Shown here: one piece after another, positions 60,320 through 64,000 of the stretch | Position numbering within the stretch: the stretch's first letter is position 1 | Layout of the letters: each line of letters begins with the position of its first letter | From: an uncultured Caulobacterales bacterium | GTDB lineage: Bacteria > Pseudomonadota > Alphaproteobacteria > Caulobacterales > Maricaulaceae | Direction of reading: 5' to 3' | NCBI GenBank assembly: GCA_947503715.1 | Contig: CANNER010000001.1 | Span: 682,001 to 746,000 of the forward strand | DNA length: 64,000 nucleotides | Translations under genes and position numbers: made by a program | The notes under the pieces: model-generated | Told to the model about the DNA's origin: nothing | Seen by the model: the letters and a program-made list of their open reading frames with translations, nothing else | Database searches by the model: none

Positions 60320-61540
60320 ATGGGACTCGGTACTACTCTATTAGATAAAGTCATGCAGCGCTTCGTATCGAAGGGTGCATTGACCGTTATATTGCCTGAC
60401 GGCACGTCCACCACCTATGGGTCAGGCGGAGAGCCATCGGCCACAATCAAAATCAATGATACTGCGCTTCCAATGGCGTTAGTGAAGAACCCAGAACTTG
60501 TGGCGGGCGAAGCCTATATGGATGGCCGTTTGGAAATGGTCGACTGTACGATCCATGATTTCCTGACTGTCTTCGCAAATAATCGTGACGGCCTCCGCAA
60601 AGGGCCTATTCGGTCGAAAGTCAAAGCGTGGAATAAGAAAATCAAACGCTGGCATCAACGCAATCCGCGCGCGGCCAGCTCGGCCAATGTCAAGGCGCAT
60701 TACGATATTTCGAACGAGCTGTATAAAATGTTCCTCGACGAGGACATGCAATATAGCTGCGCCTATTTCTCTGACCCAGACATGACACTGGAAGAGGCGC
60801 AACTCGCCAAGAAGCGCCATATCGCGGCGAAATTGGACCTGAAAGCCGGGCAGCGCGTATTGGATATCGGGTGTGGCTGGGGCGGCATGGCAATGCATCT
60901 TGCGAAAGAACACGGCGTCAAAGTCGTGGGCGTTACACTGTCGACTCAACAGCACAGCCTCGCAATAGAGCGGGTGAAAGACGCTGGCCTCGAAGATCTC
61001 GTCGATATCCGATTGCAGGATTACCGCGATGTTGAAGGCCCTTTTGACCGCATCGTGTCTGTCGGAATGTTCGAACATGTTGGGATCGGGCATTTTGCCG
61101 AATATTTTGAGACGATACGTGAATTGCTAACGGATGAGGGCGTCGCTCTTGTGCATTCGATTGGCCGGAAGGGTGGTCCCGGCACGACCGGTGCGTGGAT
61201 CCGAAAATATATTTTCCCGGGTGGATATTCTCCTGCCTTATCCGAAACATTTGCTGAAATTGAGAAGGCGGGACTCTGGGTCTCGGATTGTGAAATCCTG
61301 CGCCTTCATTACGCCTACACGCTGGCTGAGTGGAATAAGCGCTGTCAGGCGCAAAAGGCCGAAATCGTTGAGATGATGGGGGAAGAATTCTTCCGCATGT
61401 GGGAATTTTACCTCTCCATCTCGGAGCTCTCATTCCAACTCGGCAAACATATGAATTTCCAAATCCAGCTGACAAAGGATGTGCATGCGCTGCCCGTCAC
61501 GCGGGATTACATGGTGGACGAAGAACGCGCGCAGGGGTAA
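60320..61540 (+). CDS. cfa: Cyclopropane-fatty-acyl-phospholipid synthase
   Basis: A 406-residue SAM-dependent enzyme. An N-terminal lipid-binding region precedes the methyltransferase domain: NVKAHYDISNELYKMFLDED, motif I VLDIGCGWGGMAMHL, VVGVTLSTQQ, and SVGMFEHVG with the bicarbonate/active-site region; the tail holds EFYLSISELSFQ. Adds a methylene to unsaturated acyl chains. Position suggests it may act on sphingolipid acyl chains rather than general phospholipids. Preceded by 42 bases with no signal seen. Confidence 0.95.
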   Translation: MGLGTTLLDKVMQRFVSKGALTVILPDGTSTTYGSGGEPSATIKINDTALPMALVKNPELVAGEAYMDGRLEMVDCTIHDFLTVFANNRDGLRKGPIRSKVKAWNKKIKRWHQRNPRAASSANVKAHYDISNELYKMFLDEDMQYSCAYFSDPDMTLEEAQLAKKRHIAAKLDLKAGQRVLDIGCGWGGMAMHLAKEHGVKVVGVTLSTQQHSLAIERVKDAGLEDLVDIRLQDYRDVEGPFDRIVSVGMFEHVGIGHFAEYFETIRELLTDEGVALVHSIGRKGGPGTTGAWIRKYIFPGGYSPALSETFAEIEKAGLWVSDCEILRLHYAYTLAEWNKRCQAQKAEIVEMMGEEFFRMWEFYLSISELSFQLGKHMNFQIQLTKDVHALPVTRDYMVDEERAQG

Positions 61541-61551
61541 AGCGCCAAATT

Positions 61552-62361
61552 ATGGCTACACCTGTTGAGAAACCCAAACATCTGACCAACCCACGCCGGG
61601 CTTTCGTCAAACGGAATGGCAAGAAACTCGTGCGCAAAATTGCGAAGTTTCAAAGTGGACAATCTAAAGTGCCCGACACGCCCAAGATCGCGAATGATCA
61701 CTTCCCATTCCTGAAGGATTTCACTGAGAATTGGGAAACCATTCAGGCGGAAGCGCGTGAGGTCCTGAAATTCCGCGATGCCATTCCGACATTTCACGAA
61801 GTCTCGCCGGACCAGTACCGTCTCTCAACAGAGAATAACTGGAAAACATTCGTGCTGTTCGGATTTGGTCAACGGTTGGAGAAAAATGCGGCACTAGCGC
61901 CGAAAACCTCTGATATTCTCGAAAAAGTGCCGAATCTTCAGACGGCCATGTTCTCTATCCTCGCGCCCGGATATCATATTCCCGCCCATAAAGGTGTGAC
62001 CAAGGGTATTCTGCGCTCCCATCTCGGGCTCATCATCCCAAAGGATCGTGAGCAGTGTCGCATTCGCGTCGATGATACGATCACGCCGTGGAAAGAGGGG
62101 GAGATTTTTGTGTTTGACGACACCTATGAGCACGAGGTCTGGAACGACACCGACGAAGAGCGCGTCATTCTCTTATTCGATTTCGACCGTCCAATGAAGC
62201 TAGGCGGTCGCGTACTGAACAAGACGTTTCTCAACATTATGAAGCTCACGGCCTTTTATCAGGATCCGAAGAAGAACCTACAAACGGCTGAAGAACGCCT
62301 GGAAGCGGCAATCAAACAAGCCGATGCCAATATGGAAGCGATGAGCGACCCGGCGAGTTAA
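61552..62361 (+). CDS. LpxO-like aspartyl/asparaginyl beta-hydroxylase family protein
   Basis: A 269-residue iron/2-oxoglutarate dioxygenase. Iron ligands are likely the histidines in GILRSHLGLIIP and TYEHEVWND, with the 2-oxoglutarate arginine in ERVILLFDFDRP; EIFVFDD precedes. In LpxO the family hydroxylates a lipid A acyl chain. In this locus it may hydroxylate a ceramide acyl chain. The ATG at 61552 gives a normal start; a longer frame reads through cfa. Eleven bases from the cfa stop. Confidence 0.88.
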   Translation: MATPVEKPKHLTNPRRAFVKRNGKKLVRKIAKFQSGQSKVPDTPKIANDHFPFLKDFTENWETIQAEAREVLKFRDAIPTFHEVSPDQYRLSTENNWKTFVLFGFGQRLEKNAALAPKTSDILEKVPNLQTAMFSILAPGYHIPAHKGVTKGILRSHLGLIIPKDREQCRIRVDDTITPWKEGEIFVFDDTYEHEVWNDTDEERVILLFDFDRPMKLGGRVLNKTFLNIMKLTAFYQDPKKNLQTAEERLEAAIKQADANMEAMSDPAS

Positions 62362-62777
62362 GGCGGGTCAATAAGGGCAGTAATGTGGCCAATCGATTTT
62401 TCGAAAATTTGGATTGCGTCTTTTCGATAATCCGTTCGATAAAGATATGATCGCCCGTTAAATTCTTGCGCTTTTATCTCGATAATCTTGGGCTAGAATT
62501 CAGAAAAAGTTATTTATTAATATTCAAATTTGTTTAGGTTTGAATGACAATATTCACTGTTATTCACTTGCAAAAAAGCCCGCCAGAGTTATAGCCCCGC
62601 ATGTCAATGCGGACTTGCATGTTAAACGCAGTTTCCGCGAAGATTACCAATTTTTATAAGAAAACCCTATAATTCGGATTGAATACGAACTGAGGCTTCT
62701 TACTTTATTGGTAAGGGAAGTAACAAACGCGGGCGCGGTCAGATTGACCCGCTGCTAACATAAAAAAGGGCCTTGTT
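62362..62777 (+). other. AT-rich intergenic stretch with hairpins
   Basis: A 416-base gap without a gene. ATTCAAA (62522) is inverted as TTTGAAT (62539), and CCGCAT-GTCA-ATGCGG at about 62602 forms a perfect hairpin. A second hairpin, GGTC-AGATT-GACC, lies close to the next start. It probably holds the promoter of the following small gene. No known RNA was recognised. Confidence 0.45.
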
Positions 62778-62978
62778 ATGAAAGGTGATTATTGCACGCG
62801 CGAAGGCGCAGAACGCTTGAAAGAGCAAATCGAAGCCTATTGGGCGGAACGTGGACATGATGTCCGTGTGAATCTGATACAAGGCGGATTTTTAGCCTCC
62901 ATGCGCTCCGCGCGGACAGATGTTCGCTCTAACCTCGTGAACGGCGTTCCAACGAATTCGACTGAAAATTTCGGTTAA
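62778..62978 (+). CDS. Conserved small alphaproteobacterial protein
   Basis: A 66-residue protein: MKGDYCTREGAERLKEQIEA then YWAERGHDVRVNL, with SARTDVRSNLVNGVP near the end. The Y-W-A-E-R-G and DVRS-x-x-VNG-x-P segments recur, to my knowledge, in short hypothetical proteins of many alphaproteobacteria. It is likely genuine despite its size. The function is unknown. A long structured leader precedes it. Confidence 0.75.
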   Translation: MKGDYCTREGAERLKEQIEAYWAERGHDVRVNLIQGGFLASMRSARTDVRSNLVNGVPTNSTENFG

Positions 62979-62984
62979 ATCGAA

Positions 62985-63683
62985 CTAAATTCGGCCTGCA
63001 GATATGCGGGCTTGAAGGGTCGGCACGATATCGCGAAACCGCGATAATCGTGATCCGGCCCTTAATCGTATTTGGGGTAAGGGCGTATAGCCATAGGTCA
63101 TAAGGATCGGAAAAGCCTTAGCATTTTGCGCGGACCGCATATCCGGCCAACTATCCCCGACCATGATGATGCGACAACTGTTGCGGTGCCCCACGGCCGC
63201 GAAAATATGATCCGCATCCGGTTTCTTGCGTGGGACATCATCTCCCCCAATAATTCTTACGAAGTGACGACTTAGGTTGAGCTTTTCAATTAAGGGTCGG
63301 GCGAGGCAGCCGGGTTTGTTTGTACAGACTGAGAGTTCTGCGCCCAGCGCATTTAATGTGATGAGCGTCTCTTCAACGCCGGGAAAAGGATGCGAGAGGT
63401 GGTCGAGGCTGTCGGCGTAGAGTTTTAGGAACAGCGCTTGCAAATCATCCATATCGGCTTCGTTCACCTGATCGCCAACGGCGTTCAAAGCCGTGCGCAG
63501 CATTTTACGTGAACCATATCCGACTTCTGCCCGGGCGAGTTTGTAGTCAACAGATCCGTGTCCACGTGTCGCAATGACTTCACTCGTCACCCGAACGAGG
63601 TCTGGCGCTGTTTCGACAAGAGTCCCGTCGAGATCAAAAGCGATGCTGAGACCTGATAAAAGGGGCGCAGGCAGTTTTTGCAT
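62985..63683 (-). CDS. gph: Phosphoglycolate phosphatase, HAD family
   Basis: A 232-residue HAD-IA phosphatase: motif I IAFDLDGTLVETAPDL, LSVCTNKPG as motif II, the lysine in VPRKKPDAD and motif IV VGDSWPDMRSAQNA. It resembles Gph, which clears 2-phosphoglycolate. The ATG at 63683 gives the normal length; a longer frame from 63734 reaches into the glmU promoter. Other HAD-IA substrates are possible. Confidence 0.88.
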   Translation of the reverse strand: MQKLPAPLLSGLSIAFDLDGTLVETAPDLVRVTSEVIATRGHGSVDYKLARAEVGYGSRKMLRTALNAVGDQVNEADMDDLQALFLKLYADSLDHLSHPFPGVEETLITLNALGAELSVCTNKPGCLARPLIEKLNLSRHFVRIIGGDDVPRKKPDADHIFAAVGHRNSCRIIMVGDSWPDMRSAQNAKAFPILMTYGYTPLPQIRLRAGSRLSRFRDIVPTLQARISAGRI

Positions 63684-63751
63684 ATTTAGCTTTCGAAAAT
63701 CCGTGCGGTCTGTCGCGCGATACGCTAGCTCCACTAAGAAATTCCGATTAG

Positions 63752-64000
63752 ATGAGTCCTATGAACACTGCAACTAAACGCGCCGCCATCATTCTTGCCG
63801 CTGGGAAAAGCACGCGGATGAAATCCGCTCGCTCGAAAGTCCTACATCCTGTGGGCGGGCGCCCCATGTTGAACTGGGTGACATCGCTGGCCCGTGATGC
63901 GGGGATTGAACGGATTGTCTGTGTTGTCGGGGAGGACAATGTGGATGTCCAAGCCGCCGCACGCGACCTCGGTCTCGATATTGCTATTCAGGAACCGCAA
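63752..64000 (+). CDS. glmU: Bifunctional UDP-N-acetylglucosamine pyrophosphorylase GlmU (N-terminus only)
   Basis: The first 83 codons are in the window: [20 protein letters not shown] then [13 protein letters not shown], the uridylyltransferase signature L-x2-G-x-G-T/S-R-M-x3-x2-K-V-L-H. GlmU makes UDP-GlcNAc for peptidoglycan and lipid A. An ATG at 63761 is also in frame. It diverges from gph by 68 bases. Confidence 0.92.
   Translation, partial: MSPMNTATKRAAIILAAGKSTRMKSARSKVLHPVGGRPMLNWVTSLARDAGIERIVCVVGEDNVDVQAAARDLGLDIAIQEPQ

Noticed and set aside
61399-61551. An extended N-terminus for the LpxO-like protein.
   Set aside because: It overlaps the end of cfa in another frame; the ATG at 61552 directly after cfa gives a normal protein.
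1-64000. CRISPR arrays, toxin-antitoxin or phage-defence systems.
   Set aside because: No regularly spaced repeats, Cas genes or paired toxin-antitoxin genes were seen.

Overview
This window looks like chromosomal DNA of a marine-type alphaproteobacterium near Caulobacter and Hyphomonas (Caulobacterales/Maricaulales in the broad sense). The evidence is a moderate-GC genome with dense short operons, a DUF3126 protein, a CysD/CysNC sulfate module, a heat-shock-like promoter before clpP, and above all a sphingolipid locus like the one in Caulobacter crescentus. The exact genus cannot be read from the sequence. I see no prophage, transposase, CRISPR array or conjugation gene. The four tRNA genes all carry an encoded CCA.

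Region by region. 1-13.9 kb: a cut-off HscC-type Hsp70; a TetR regulator facing a GST/cupin pair across two tetO-like operators; an XRE regulator with small membrane proteins; EttA; a GH9 glycoside hydrolase; an ArsR-methyltransferase fusion followed by metF, a small anchored protein and a CinA-like protein; a VWA lipoprotein. 13.9-22.3 kb: tRNA-Leu, then cysteine metabolism, with cysD fused to an N-terminal helix-turn-helix, cysNC and a DHH phosphoesterase; queF and cysE follow. 22.3-28.4 kb: mostly envelope genes of unknown role and asd. 28.4-29.2 kb: a gene-free stretch holding REP-like palindromes around a strongly folded, unidentified RNA-like segment. 29.3-34.4 kb: clpP, clpX and lon. 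34.4-40.0 kb: an iron-uptake receptor beside three Fur-like boxes, a Crp-type regulator and a class III adenylate cyclase. 40.2-45.6 kb: tRNAs, dusA, a TauE/SafE permease, cobT and a branched-chain amino acid dehydrogenase.

45.6-62.4 kb is the most interesting part: a complete-looking locus for making, decorating and probably exporting a ceramide-based anionic lipid. One rightward operon holds a fatty acyl-AMP ligase, an acyl carrier protein and serine palmitoyltransferase. A leftward operon holds LptF-like and LptG-like permease subunits, a DAGK-fold kinase resembling the Caulobacter ceramide kinase CpgB, and a TAM41-like nucleotidyltransferase. A second rightward run holds a DUF2141 protein, a GNAT protein resembling bacterial ceramide synthase, two nucleotidyltransferases, a giant flippase/CDP-alcohol phosphotransferase fusion, an HAD phosphatase, a cyclopropane fatty acid synthase and an LpxO-like hydroxylase. 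Together they could condense serine with a carrier-bound acyl chain, N-acylate it, phosphorylate and activate it or its headgroup, build the headgroup, tailor the acyl chains and move the product outward. No ceramide reductase gene is visible here, so that step would have to be encoded elsewhere. The window closes with a conserved small protein, gph and the start of glmU.
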